Origin: an uncultured Clostridia bacterium
GTDB lineage: Bacteria; Bacillota; Clostridia; Saccharofermentanales; Saccharofermentanaceae
Assembly: GCA_947303185.1 (NCBI GenBank)
Contig: CAMYXF010000011.1
Coordinates: forward strand, 1 to 59,187
Reading direction: 5' to 3'
DNA length: 59,187 nucleotides
The notes beneath the pieces are model-generated. The model was not told where the DNA came from, searched no databases, and saw only the letters and a list, made by a program, of their open reading frames with translations. This document shows positions 15,583 to 23,126 of this stretch, one piece after another. Numbering within the stretch: the first letter of the stretch is position 1; each line of letters opens with the position of its first letter. Position numbers and translations under genes: made by a program.

Positions 15583-15968
15583 ACAGCATAGTAGTTTCGG
15601 GATATATAACACGAGATCCGGAAGTGAGATACACGAACACGGGAAAACCGGTAACAACGTTTACAGTCGGAGCAAAGCGCCTCATGGGCAAAGAGGTTCA
15701 GACGGACTTCATTGACTTCGCAGCATGGGGCTCCTCCGGGGAGAACATTGCAAAGTTCTTCAAGAAGGGTGACTTTATTTTGGCTCGTGGATATCTCACG
15801 GTAAAGGTCTGGAAGGACAACGAGGGCAAAGGGCACAAAGCGCCTGAAGTTATCGTCCAGGAGTGGAGCTTCGGCGGCAGGAGAGCTGAGACGCCTACGG
15901 AGACGGCGGAAGAGGACAAGCAGGAAGCACAGGCCGAGACGGTGGACGATGGCTTCGTACCGTTCTGA
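15579..15968 (+). CDS. ssb: Single-stranded DNA-binding protein
   Basis: 129 aa. OB-fold typical of SSB: VVSGYITRDPEVRYTNTG ... VTTFTVGAKR ... DFIDFAAWG ... GDFILARGYLTVKVW. The acidic tail ends GFVPF, close to the DDDIPF protein-contact tip of bacterial SSBs. It protects single strands during replication and RecT recombination. Confidence 0.95.
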   Translation: MNSIVVSGYITRDPEVRYTNTGKPVTTFTVGAKRLMGKEVQTDFIDFAAWGSSGENIAKFFKKGDFILARGYLTVKVWKDNEGKGHKAPEVIVQEWSFGGRRAETPTETAEEDKQEAQAETVDDGFVPF

Positions 15969-15984
15969 CGAAAGGGGCGATGAT

Positions 15985-16209
15985 ATGGAGGATATGACAG
16001 CAATCAGGTGCGCAATGTGCAGTGGAGTCGCAAAGGTGCGAGGAAAAGGCCCGGCGATCGTAAGGTGCGAATGTTGCGGGCAGCAAGGTGAACGTGTAAT
16101 AAGCAGGCTTTACGCAGTGCAGATATGGAATCGTCAGCAAGAGCTGATTGAAAAGGGGCGTCAGTATGAGGCGCTCGTGGAACAAGCAAGGAAGGAAGCA
16201 ACAGCATGA
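15985..16209 (+). CDS. Lar-like zinc-ribbon protein
   Basis: 74 aa. Two cysteine pairs (CAMC, CECC) and the ending YAVQIWNRQQ follow the pattern of Lar-type restriction-alleviation proteins, where the last part usually reads A-xx-WN-R. Whether it blocks restriction is unknown. ATG 15985 follows AAAGGGG; ATG 15949 is upstream of that site. Confidence 0.6.
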   Translation: MEDMTAIRCAMCSGVAKVRGKGPAIVRCECCGQQGERVISRLYAVQIWNRQQELIEKGRQYEALVEQARKEATA

Positions 16210-17099
16210 TAGGGGCAATCATAGGAGATATAGCGGGAAGCAGATTTGAGTTCAATAACTACAGGAGCAAGGACTTTGAGCTTTTCGGCGGCGAGAAAGG
16301 ACTACGCTTTGTAGGCAGATATGACGAGTGCAAGTTCACGGATGACACCGTGATGACGTGCGCAGTAGCACAGGCGCTTCTGATAATGAAATATTGCGGC
16401 ATGAGACGAATTCCGACACCGGAAGAGGGAGAGGAAAGAGCCAAGTGGGCGGCAGAGTTCAAAAAACAGCTTATAAGGACAATGAAAGAGCTCGCACAGA
16501 GATATCCGCATGCGGGATATGGAAGCAAGTTCTTTTACTGGGTGCTGGGAAATGACAAAGAGCCGTACAACAGCTACGGCAACGGATCTGCAATGAGGGT
16601 CAGCCCGGTGATATGGTTCGCCAATAACATTTACGACGTGGTAGACCTGGCGACGTGGAGCGCAGAGATCACTCACAATCACCCGGAAGGGATCAAGGGA
16701 GCAGTCGTAACGGCAACGGCAGGCTACATGGCAAAGACCGGTGCAAACAAGGAGTGTATCAAGAGATACGTCCAGAAGCAATATCCGGGGTCTTGCAAAG
16801 AGACGTGGGAAGAAATAGCGATGTGGCAGGAACACATAGAGACGTGCATGAATGCTCTTCCGGTTGCGATGTCGGCATTTGTTGAAGGTGAGAGCTACGA
16901 GGACGTAATAAAGACGGCGATCGCTTGCGGCGGTGACACCGACACGATTGCGGCAATTGCGGGAGCTGTTGCGGAGCCCTTCTACGGAGTTCCCGAAGAG
17001 ATCAAGAGAGAAGGCCTGGTGCGTCTGCCTCCGGATCTCAGAAGGATAACGATCGAGTTTTATAAAGAAATAGTTTTAAGTGAGGAAAAAGCGGCATGA
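16206..17099 (+). CDS. ADP-ribosylglycohydrolase
   Basis: 297 aa, DraG/ARH superfamily: MIGAIIGDIAGSRFE, the metal-binding FTDDT at 44-48, GNGSAMRVSP, ITHNHPEGIKGA, and the C-terminal CGGDTDTIAAIAGA, which supplies further Mg-binding Asp residues. Such enzymes remove ADP-ribose from modified residues or other substrates. The presence of a mono-ADP-ribosyltransferase domain in the head-region protein at 28620 suggests that the two are linked; alternatively it may counter an ADP-ribosylating host defence. It overlaps both neighbours by four bases in the early operon. Confidence 0.9.
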   Translation: MIGAIIGDIAGSRFEFNNYRSKDFELFGGEKGLRFVGRYDECKFTDDTVMTCAVAQALLIMKYCGMRRIPTPEEGEERAKWAAEFKKQLIRTMKELAQRYPHAGYGSKFFYWVLGNDKEPYNSYGNGSAMRVSPVIWFANNIYDVVDLATWSAEITHNHPEGIKGAVVTATAGYMAKTGANKECIKRYVQKQYPGSCKETWEEIAMWQEHIETCMNALPVAMSAFVEGESYEDVIKTAIACGGDTDTIAAIAGAVAEPFYGVPEEIKREGLVRLPPDLRRITIEFYKEIVLSEEKAA

Positions 17100-17437
17100 G
17101 TAAAGAGAAGGTTAAATACAAAGAAGTCACGATGATTGATGACGACACGGCGGTGATAGATTGCAAGATGATCCTTGCACAGATTCCGGAAGGTGGGAAA
17201 GAGCCGCTTTCAAAAATGCTGAATGGTCACATAGTTTCGACGCTTGATGTAACGACCGGCGCAGCAACGATCACGGTTTCCGCAATGGACGAAGAAAAGC
17301 TTTCGATAGCAGTTCCGTTTTGGGCGGTAAACGATGTGATAAACGCCCAGCTCCTACGTTATCGAAGAGCAATAGAAGAGGCCGCAGAACGGGCTAAAAA
17401 GCAGAGTACAGAAGAGGAAAGTAAGACGGAGGGTTAA
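17096..17437 (+). CDS. Hypothetical early protein
   Basis: 113 aa; alternating strands in the middle (IVSTLDVTTGAATITVSAMDEEKLSIAVPFW) and a helical, charged end. ATGA overlap with the hydrolase gene. No family recognised. Confidence 0.55.
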   Translation: MSKEKVKYKEVTMIDDDTAVIDCKMILAQIPEGGKEPLSKMLNGHIVSTLDVTTGAATITVSAMDEEKLSIAVPFWAVNDVINAQLLRYRRAIEEAAERAKKQSTEEESKTEG

Positions 17438-17442
17438 GAACG

Positions 17443-18096
17443 ATGAGCGATAGAGCAGCCGAGTTCGACGATGCAGAGAACAGCGAAGAGTACGAGTCTT
17501 GGGAGCTTCCCCAGGGGTTGATAAACGTTATCACCGAGGAAGTCATGAAACAGGCTTCAAGTGTAATAGACAGAGCGGTAAGGACAGCAAGCCTTGCGGC
17601 TATAGAGCAGTACAAAAAGGAAAGAGAAGCAAGAATATTCAGGATCAAGGACAAACGCTATCAGAACACACGGCTGCTCCTCAAAAAGTGGCGTGAGCTG
17701 GAAGATTACTACCACAACACCATCTTTGACGAGGCCGGAGTTGCTAAAGGATATGGCGCAGATCTCATGATGATGGTCGGCGCAAGGTTCGAGCAAAGGA
17801 TAGTAAACAGCGTAAGAGATAAGGTCGTTTTTACGTCCGTCGTAATGCAAAACTTCGAGTGCGCCTTCGAATTATACCGTGCGTACTGCGAAATGTCCGG
17901 CAAAGAAGAGATAAAAAGACGGTGGAGAGTTATTTACAAGGTGTACCTTGACCTGAGTAAAGTCATGTCGCCCGAAGAAGTTGCGGCAGAGGAGGGGGTC
18001 AGCGTGTCACAGTGCTACAGCGATATTAAAAAAGCAGTTGAGGATTTGGATAAAAGATTGTTCGGTTTAGACCCGGAATATTTTGACTTTGAGTGA
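17443..18096 (+). CDS. ArpU/RinA-like late transcription regulator
   Basis: 217 aa, helical. The C-terminus has a sigma region-4-like helix-turn-helix (SPEEVAAEEGVSVSQCYSDIKKA, about 173-200), as in ArpU-type regulators that turn on late phage genes. Its place near the end of the early regulatory genes fits. Assignment by pattern; the exact family needs a profile search. Confidence 0.65.
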   Translation: MSDRAAEFDDAENSEEYESWELPQGLINVITEEVMKQASSVIDRAVRTASLAAIEQYKKEREARIFRIKDKRYQNTRLLLKKWRELEDYYHNTIFDEAGVAKGYGADLMMMVGARFEQRIVNSVRDKVVFTSVVMQNFECAFELYRAYCEMSGKEEIKRRWRVIYKVYLDLSKVMSPEEVAAEEGVSVSQCYSDIKKAVEDLDKRLFGLDPEYFDFE

Positions 18097-18105
18097 GGTA
18101 GAAAA

Positions 18106-18372
18106 ATGGAGAGCAAGATTAAAGACACACAGAATCAGAGGGTATTTGACTACATGAAAAAGTACGGATCTATAAATCCGATGCAGGCGCTTGGAGATCT
18201 CAGCGTAATGAGGTTGGCTTCCAGGATCTCGGAGCTGAAGGACATGGGAGTTCCGATTGTCAGAGATATGAAGAGCTCGCACAACAGATTTGGCGAACCG
18301 GTGAGATATGCGGAGTACAGCTTGACCGACAGAGACTACACGTTTCCGGACAAGGAGAAGGATGTAGCATGA
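18106..18372 (+). CDS. Winged-helix DNA-binding protein
   Basis: 88 aa with the phage helix-turn-helix pattern YMKKYGSINPMQALGDLSVM followed by RLASRISELKDMGVPI and a short wing. A small regulator of unknown target. Confidence 0.65.
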   Translation: MESKIKDTQNQRVFDYMKKYGSINPMQALGDLSVMRLASRISELKDMGVPIVRDMKSSHNRFGEPVRYAEYSLTDRDYTFPDKEKDVA

Positions 18373-18452
18373 CTGGTACGGAAGGAGCGCTGATAATCTT
18401 CCTGGTTCACCTGGTGGTGTGCGTCATCGTCATGGTAGTGAAGAGGAAATAA
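18369..18452 (+). CDS. Tiny single-span membrane peptide
   Basis: 27 aa, starting by ATGA overlap with the previous gene. It is almost entirely one hydrophobic helix (LIIFLVHLVVCVIVMVV) with a KRK end. It is too short for automated callers. Function unknown. Confidence 0.5.
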   Translation: MTGTEGALIIFLVHLVVCVIVMVVKRK

Positions 18453-18532
18453 AAAAACACCTGCTACGGCGAATTCTCGCTTTCACAGGTTCGAGGTAAT
18501 TATATCACAAAAAGAGAAAAGGAGCAAACGAT
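18453..18532 (+). other. Structured leader upstream of the zinc-finger gene
   Basis: An outer stem ACCTG/CAGGT (18459-18463 with 18486-18490) encloses GCGA/TCGC (18469-18472 with 18477-18480). The following ATTATATCACAAAAAG also occurs after the small-RNA locus at 36350, suggesting a shared leader. No promoter seen. Confidence 0.35.
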
Positions 18533-18754
18533 ATGACAACAGTATTAAGGTGCTTTGAATATAATATAGAATGCGATTTATGCGGCAATTGGGAGATATT
18601 GCACACAGGGGACTCTGCGAAAGGTGTTCGTGTGCACAATATTCGCACAGCAGAAAAGGTGGCTGGGTTCCGCAAGAGACAAGGAAAGTTACTCTGCCCC
18701 GTGTGCTATCAGACAGAAAAGGAAAAATCTGAAGATGGATATTACAGCTATTAA
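18533..18754 (+). CDS. Small zinc-ribbon protein
   Basis: 73 aa with CDLC and CPVC pairs about 35 residues apart, a probable zinc ribbon. AAAAGGAG precedes the ATG. One of a group of Cys-rich small early proteins. Confidence 0.6.
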   Translation: MTTVLRCFEYNIECDLCGNWEILHTGDSAKGVRVHNIRTAEKVAGFRKRQGKLLCPVCYQTEKEKSEDGYYSY

Positions 18755-18771
18755 GAGAAAAGGAGCTAACG

Positions 18772-19197
18772 ATGATTACGATAGATAAAAACGATGTCAA
18801 AGGGATCACTCTGTTGAGCTATGGACAAGCCGTAAGGCTTCCGAGATGGATTTTAGCCGACGGAAATTGGTGGTGGCTCCGGTCTCCCGGCCTCAATCAG
18901 AACGATGTCGCTGGCGTAAACTATGGCGGTTTCGTCGGCAAGGGTGGCTACTACATTGATGATAACAATGATGTTTGGGTGCGGCCCGCCCTAACAATCA
19001 AAAAGCTCCCCAATCTTGAAATTGGAGATTTGGTTGAGGTGTTTAATAGAAAAGCACAATACATCAGGAGTAGCATGGTTCTGCTTTGCGAACCTATAGA
19101 CCATCGAAAGTTTGACAAAGAGACGAACAATTACGGAAAGAGCGAAATCAAAGAATTTCTTGAGGGCTGGCTGAGCGGGGAGAAGAGCAAATGTTAG
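18772..19197 (+). CDS. DUF6273-like domain protein in the early operon
   Basis: 141 aa. Residues about 33-85 carry WWWLRSPG ... VNYGGFVGKGGY ... VWVRPAL, the same hallmark as the adhesin at 1504, but this gene lies among early small genes and has its own ribosome site (AAAAGGAG). The last ~55 residues are a separate helical part. It is not aligned to the TR and keeps many adenines, so it is not an obvious DGR target. Role unknown. Confidence 0.55.
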   Translation: MITIDKNDVKGITLLSYGQAVRLPRWILADGNWWWLRSPGLNQNDVAGVNYGGFVGKGGYYIDDNNDVWVRPALTIKKLPNLEIGDLVEVFNRKAQYIRSSMVLLCEPIDHRKFDKETNNYGKSEIKEFLEGWLSGEKSKC

Positions 19198-19225
19198 GCG
19201 AAGAGGCAAGAGGCAAGGAGAAAAA

Positions 19226-20236
19226 ATGACAGAACGAACAATAAATGACCTTAAAGAGTTACAGGCATTGCCGCTGAATATCAAGGTTGCGATGTCCTGT
19301 AGCAGAATAAGGTCTTGGGTAAATGAATTTGGCGAGGATGGAGTGTATATCTCTTTCTCGGGCGGCAAGGACTCAACGGTGCTGATGGATCTGGTGAGGA
19401 ATGTCTGCGGCTACAAAGTGAGAGCGATGTTTGTTGACGTGCCGACACAGTATCCAGAACTGAAGGAGTTTGTAAAAACCTTCCCCGATGTGGATATTGT
19501 CAAGCCTAAAATCAGCTTCGTGGAGGTGTGCAAGAAATACGGATTCCCGTTAGTCTCGAAAGAAGTGTCACAGGTGGTCGAAGAAGCTCGTAAGGCCAAA
19601 CAAAAAGGCAAGCTTTTCGAGGAAAGAATACAAAAGTTATCGGGGGAATACATTGATCCTAAAACGGGTGAACTAAGCCCATATAATTGCCCCAAGTGGA
19701 AATTCCTGCTGGATGCGCCGTTCGACGTTAGCACAAGGTGTTGTGCGGCGATGAAAAAAGAACCTGCTCATCGGTACACCAAAGAGACGGGAAGAAAGAG
19801 AATGACCGCAATGATGGCGGAGGAGAGTAGAAGAAGAACATCTGCTTGGATAAAGCAAGGATGCAACGCATTCGACGCTAATGAACCTTCTTCAATGCCG
19901 ATGGCGTTCTGGACAGAAAACGATGTCCTCGAATACATCTACACCAACAAACTCCCAATCTGCTCTGTGTATGGCGAAGTAATACCGAAAGGCGGTCAAT
20001 TAACCTTTGATATTGAGGGGGTTGGAAAATACGAGACAACGGGATGCAAGCGGACGGGGTGTATGCTCTGCGGATTCGGGTGCCATTTGGAAAAATCCCC
20101 GAACCGATTTGAAATGCTTCGGGAAACGCATCCGAGTATGCACAAGCTGTTTGACGCTTGCAAGAACAACGGAGTTACATACCGAGAAGCCATCGAATGG
20201 ATCAACGAACACGGGAACCTCAATATCAAGATATAG
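19226..20236 (+). CDS. PAPS-reductase-like PP-loop protein
   Basis: 336 aa. PP-loop ATP-pyrophosphatase motif SGGKDS at 45-50, then DVPTQYPELKEF, a CC pair (TRCCAAMKKEP), RRTSAWIKQGC, and a C-terminal cysteine cluster (TGCKRTGCMLCGFGC) that could bind a metal or Fe-S centre. Phage relatives are called phosphoadenosine phosphosulfate reductases, but their job is unproven: sulfur assimilation, thio-modification of DNA/RNA, and DndC-like chemistry are possible. AAGGAGAAAAA precedes the ATG. Confidence 0.8.
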   Translation: MTERTINDLKELQALPLNIKVAMSCSRIRSWVNEFGEDGVYISFSGGKDSTVLMDLVRNVCGYKVRAMFVDVPTQYPELKEFVKTFPDVDIVKPKISFVEVCKKYGFPLVSKEVSQVVEEARKAKQKGKLFEERIQKLSGEYIDPKTGELSPYNCPKWKFLLDAPFDVSTRCCAAMKKEPAHRYTKETGRKRMTAMMAEESRRRTSAWIKQGCNAFDANEPSSMPMAFWTENDVLEYIYTNKLPICSVYGEVIPKGGQLTFDIEGVGKYETTGCKRTGCMLCGFGCHLEKSPNRFEMLRETHPSMHKLFDACKNNGVTYREAIEWINEHGNLNIKI

Positions 20237-20249
20237 GAGAGATAGATCA

Positions 20250-20390
20250 ATGACCGAAATTGAAGTGTTAGAAAAAATAGCTGAGCATTTAGGTAATCTT
20301 CGGGTTAGTTTTTTAATAATAGCCCTTGCCGCACTTGTCGCAAGTGCTGGACTTATTTGTATCATCTTTTATGGGGGAGGTAAAAAGTAA
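20250..20390 (+). CDS. Small single-span membrane protein
   Basis: 46 aa with one long hydrophobic helix (about 20-40: FLIIALAALVASAGLICIIF). TAGGAGAGATAGATC precedes the ATG, a leader reused before 20749. The stop overlaps the next start by one base. Function unknown. Confidence 0.6.
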   Translation: MTEIEVLEKIAEHLGNLRVSFLIIALAALVASAGLICIIFYGGGKK

Positions 20391-20752
20391 TGGAGCAAAT
20401 AAAAGCGTGTCCGTTTTGCGGAAGAGAAGCCAGCTTGATTGATTGTGATATTTATCCTCCATGGTTTATCAAGTGTACGTACAAATACTGCGGCGTGGAG
20501 CAGTCGCATTGTTATGCGACAAAGCAAGCGGCGATCAAGGCGTGGAACGGGAGAGCGGGCGAGAAGCTATCGAGCGGTGCAACGAACACGGAAGCGCTCA
20601 AAATGCAGGAGCAAAAGTCGAGTGGTAAAAAGATAACAAGATGCGCCGATTGCTTTTTTTGGCACGAACTTGAGAGGTGCGGTTACTGCAACAAGCACAA
20701 AATATATGTAGGCCAAGATGACGGTTGCACAATGGGAGAGGTAGATCAATGA
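20390..20752 (+). CDS. Lar-like double zinc-ribbon protein
   Basis: 120 aa. The N-terminal 50 residues fit the Lar restriction-alleviation pattern (CPFCGREASLI ... YATKQAAIKAWNGR). The C-terminal half has a second set, CADCFFWHELERCGYCNKHK. It may protect phage DNA from type I restriction or simply bind metal; only the fold is supported. Confidence 0.65.
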   Translation: MEQIKACPFCGREASLIDCDIYPPWFIKCTYKYCGVEQSHCYATKQAAIKAWNGRAGEKLSSGATNTEALKMQEQKSSGKKITRCADCFFWHELERCGYCNKHKIYVGQDDGCTMGEVDQ

Positions 20753-20952
20753 CGGCAAAAGAAAGAGTAATACAAGAGCGTGCGGAGCTTATCGAGAGGT
20801 TAGAGAAGCTAAAAGCCTTTTTAAAATCAAGCAGGGTTTTGCAATTATCATCATCGGAGTATTCTTTATTGGTAAGCCAAGAAAGTGTAATGGAGCAGTA
20901 TAAAACGATCCTTGACAACAGGTTGGAGATATGGAGGGATACTGATGTGTGA
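20749..20952 (+). CDS. crAss001_48-related small protein
   Basis: 67 aa, two helices. Pattern RVIQERAELIERLEKLKAFLKS ... LLVSQESVMEQYKTILDNRL resembles a widespread small family of gut phages named after crAss001 gp48. Function unknown. ATG 20749 follows GAGAGGTAGATC and overlaps the previous stop. Confidence 0.6.
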   Translation: MTAKERVIQERAELIERLEKLKAFLKSSRVLQLSSSEYSLLVSQESVMEQYKTILDNRLEIWRDTDV

Positions 20953-21172
20953 TATCTGTGAAGGGGCTTTTGCGCTGGTAACCGAAGAAGGGACGTGGAT
21001 CAGGATAACTGACGAATCCAAGATAATGCTCGTTGAAAAAGAAACAAGAAGGTATAACCTGCCAATAGCCTTCTGTCCATATTGTGGTCAAAAACTCAAT
21101 CCGATTTACACGGGCAAAATTAAAAAAGTCAAGATACGTTGGGAAGGTTATACCGCATTGCCGGAAAGATGA
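20945..21172 (+). CDS. Small zinc-ribbon protein
   Basis: 75 aa with CDIC and CPYCGQKL pairs, typical of short phage zinc ribbons. Overlaps the previous gene; GGAGGG at 20934-20939 sets the ATG at 20945. Confidence 0.6.
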   Translation: MCDICEGAFALVTEEGTWIRITDESKIMLVEKETRRYNLPIAFCPYCGQKLNPIYTGKIKKVKIRWEGYTALPER

Positions 21173-21183
21173 AAGGAAGAGCA

Positions 21184-21585
21184 ATGATAGGATTAAACAT
21201 AGCAATGCCAATACCGGAGAGGTGCGTTGACTGCGCCCTCTATAATGTTCGCACGAAGTGTTGCCACATTCTGCACCAGTGGTGCGTTGGGATAGAAAAG
21301 CTCCCGAATTGTCCGCTCGTGGAAGATGTCGAGCCGGTGAGACACGCAATATGGGTCCAAAAGGAATATTGGAAACCTCTTGCCTGGGATTCCAGTCCTT
21401 TGGATTGGGATAATTATGACGAAAAAACACATAGCGAAAAAGATTTCTGTTGGCATTGTTCGGACTGTGATTATGAGAGAAGCAGAGACGTAGAGCCCAA
21501 AGATAGATATTGTCCTAACTGCGGAGCAAAAATGGACTTTGAAGAGATCATCACGAACGATAGGTTTAAAGAGGAGGGAAACTGA
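21184..21585 (+). CDS. Zinc-ribbon protein with MDFEE tail
   Basis: 133 aa. N-terminal Cys cluster (CVDCALYNVRTKCCHIL) and a C-terminal ribbon CWHCSDCDYERS ... YCPNCGAKMDFEE. The last 20 residues are nearly the same as those of the next protein, showing a local duplication. AAGGAAGAGC sets ATG 21184. Confidence 0.6.
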   Translation: MIGLNIAMPIPERCVDCALYNVRTKCCHILHQWCVGIEKLPNCPLVEDVEPVRHAIWVQKEYWKPLAWDSSPLDWDNYDEKTHSEKDFCWHCSDCDYERSRDVEPKDRYCPNCGAKMDFEEIITNDRFKEEGN

Positions 21586-21905
21586 TGCTGGATAGACTTA
21601 GAAATCTATTTTTGCAAGCACTTAAATTCGATGGGAAAGACGCTACTCCACTGGTATTAAGGTGGAACGAAGAAATAAAGCGCATCCAAGTAATGTATGA
21701 TAGTCTGACAAGCAAAAGACCCTTGCAGGAAGTGAAACACGCAAGATGGAAAGAAAGCGAAGGCGAATTCCGTTGCACTAATTGCGGAGCGATCCTGGAA
21801 GAAGATATGCGGAGGTGGCACAACTTTTACTACTGCTACCATTGCGGAGCGAAAATGGACTTTGAAGAAGTTATCACGAACGATAGATTTAAGGAGGAAG
21901 AGTAA
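21585..21905 (+). CDS. Zinc-ribbon protein, paralogue of its neighbour
   Basis: 106 aa. Helical N-terminus, then CTNCGAILEED and YCYHCGAKMDFEE with the shared ending found in the preceding gene. The start overlaps the previous stop by one base. Confidence 0.6.
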   Translation: MLDRLRNLFLQALKFDGKDATPLVLRWNEEIKRIQVMYDSLTSKRPLQEVKHARWKESEGEFRCTNCGAILEEDMRRWHNFYYCYHCGAKMDFEEVITNDRFKEEE

Positions 21906-22132
21906 TGGGAGAAAAAATATCAATAGAATTGACATCAATTCAAGCCACCCTACTGCAATTGGCGATTGCGGATGCACTGGTAAAGAACCGTGACGAGAGA
22001 AACAAATACGAATTCGGAGGAGAAAGGCCACACTTTGCCTACAACTTCTATCACCAGAGGATAGAGGAGTACATTGAAATCTCAAGCAAAATCACATTTG
22101 CGGAGGAGAACAAAGATGACACACAAACTTAA
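21905..22132 (+). CDS. Hypothetical small helical protein
   Basis: 75 aa, helical, no motif recognised. Its start overlaps the previous stop, and its end overlaps the DUF3850-like gene. Confidence 0.55.
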   Translation: MGEKISIELTSIQATLLQLAIADALVKNRDERNKYEFGGERPHFAYNFYHQRIEEYIEISSKITFAEENKDDTQT

Positions 22133-22406
22133 GCTAAACGAGGCATTTGCCGATGCGGTTTTGTCCGGAAACAAGAGCTTTGAGATAAGAAGGAATGACA
22201 GAGGATTTCAGAAGGGTGATTACATAACTTTCCAGGTCGTGATAGGCCCGGCTGAGCTGCCGGTCAATGTCTATCACGAGCTTAACAGGCGAGCGTACAA
22301 GATCACGTATGTATTGAGCGGTTGGGGGCTTCAGGAAGGCTACGTGGCGCTGGGCATTAAAGAGATAGACTGGAGCGATCTGCCCACGATAGAAGGGGGA
22401 AGCTGA
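22116..22406 (+). CDS. DUF3850/ASCH-like protein
   Basis: 96 aa. HKLKLNEAFADAVLSGNKSFEIRRNDRGFQKGDYI and the ending YVLSGWGLQEGYVALGI match the DUF3850 pattern, a small ASCH/PUA-related fold thought to bind RNA. ATG 22116 follows GGAGGAGAACAAAG. Confidence 0.75.
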   Translation: MTHKLKLNEAFADAVLSGNKSFEIRRNDRGFQKGDYITFQVVIGPAELPVNVYHELNRRAYKITYVLSGWGLQEGYVALGIKEIDWSDLPTIEGGS

Positions 22407-22513
22407 TGGGCAACCCGAGATACCTCAATGGCGATGAGCTGAGGCTTGTGATGATGGTGAGAAGCTATGCAAAGCCGGACTTCTATTGTGCGGCGGGGGA
22501 GAGCATGAAGTAG
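22406..22513 (+). CDS. Small ORF
   Basis: 35 aa, overlapping the previous stop (TGATG). GAAGGGGGA lies just upstream, so translation is plausible. Sequence gives no family. Confidence 0.4.
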   Translation: MGNPRYLNGDELRLVMMVRSYAKPDFYCAAGESMK

Positions 22514-22529
22514 GTCAAATGGTGAGAGT

Positions 22530-22730
22530 ATGAGCGACAACGAGAGAAAGAGACTGAAGAGGGTATTGAATGGACTTAGATTTAGTCGGGGTGAGTTACA
22601 AAAGATAAGCAACGCCGCTGAATCAAGAGGCGAGAACGTGGAGAGAGTCGAAGAGGTACAGCGACATCTGAAGGGTGCGATCGTGGCGATGTTCTGTTGG
22701 CTCCTGGAAGCGGAAGATGAGCACAAATAA
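22530..22730 (+). CDS. Hypothetical small helical protein
   Basis: 66 aa, basic then amphipathic helix. The ribosome site is weak. Last gene before an internal promoter at 22769. Confidence 0.5.
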   Translation: MSDNERKRLKRVLNGLRFSRGELQKISNAAESRGENVERVEEVQRHLKGAIVAMFCWLLEAEDEHK

Positions 22731-22744
22731 GGGTGCAGCGATCA

Positions 22745-22797
22745 CAAATGTGGTAGAAAAAGACTGTATTGACATTAAAATTCACATTTGTTATCAT
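22745..22797 (+). promoter_or_regulatory. Internal early promoter flanked by an inverted repeat
   Basis: TTGACA (22769-22774), 17-base spacer, TATCAT (22792-22797). An 8-base inverted repeat, CAAATGTG (22745-22752) and CACATTTG (22783-22790), brackets the -35 box and could be an operator. It serves the ParB/methyltransferase block. Confidence 0.65.
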
Positions 22798-22854
22798 TTA
22801 TATTGGATACAAAGCCTCCTAAAAAGTATTCATGATAGGGTTATCACTTTCGAG

Positions 22855-22886
22855 CCGGTTCTTCGCTGCAACGATGGACCGGTTTT
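22855..22886 (+). terminator. Attenuator-like hairpin in the leader
   Basis: CCGGTTC (22855-22861) pairs with GGACCGG (22876-22882; one G-U) and is followed by TTTT. It sits between the promoter at 22769 and the gene at 22908, the position of an attenuator. Confidence 0.45.
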
Positions 22887-22907
22887 GACTATATACAGGA
22901 GATAAAA

Positions 22908-23126
22908 ATGGAAGAGGAATTCAATTTGAAACCATGCGCACAGTGTGGAAAGGATATCCGCTTTACATGGTATGTGGCGGAAAGTTATGCGTACAAGCGT
23001 GGTGCTAAATACTTCTGTGGATATAAGTGCCTCCGGGCATACGATAAAGAGCAGGAACAGAAACGTGCCGAACAAGCCGAGAAGCGACGGCTGGCACGGG
23101 AAAGGAAACAGAATGAACAGCAGTGA
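22908..23126 (+). CDS. Small zinc-finger protein
   Basis: 72 aa. CAQCGKDIRF ... YFCGYKCLRAY gives four zinc ligands; the rest is a charged helix. CAGGAGATAAAA precedes the ATG. Its end overlaps the following ParB-like gene. Confidence 0.6.
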   Translation: MEEEFNLKPCAQCGKDIRFTWYVAESYAYKRGAKYFCGYKCLRAYDKEQEQKRAEQAEKRRLARERKQNEQQ

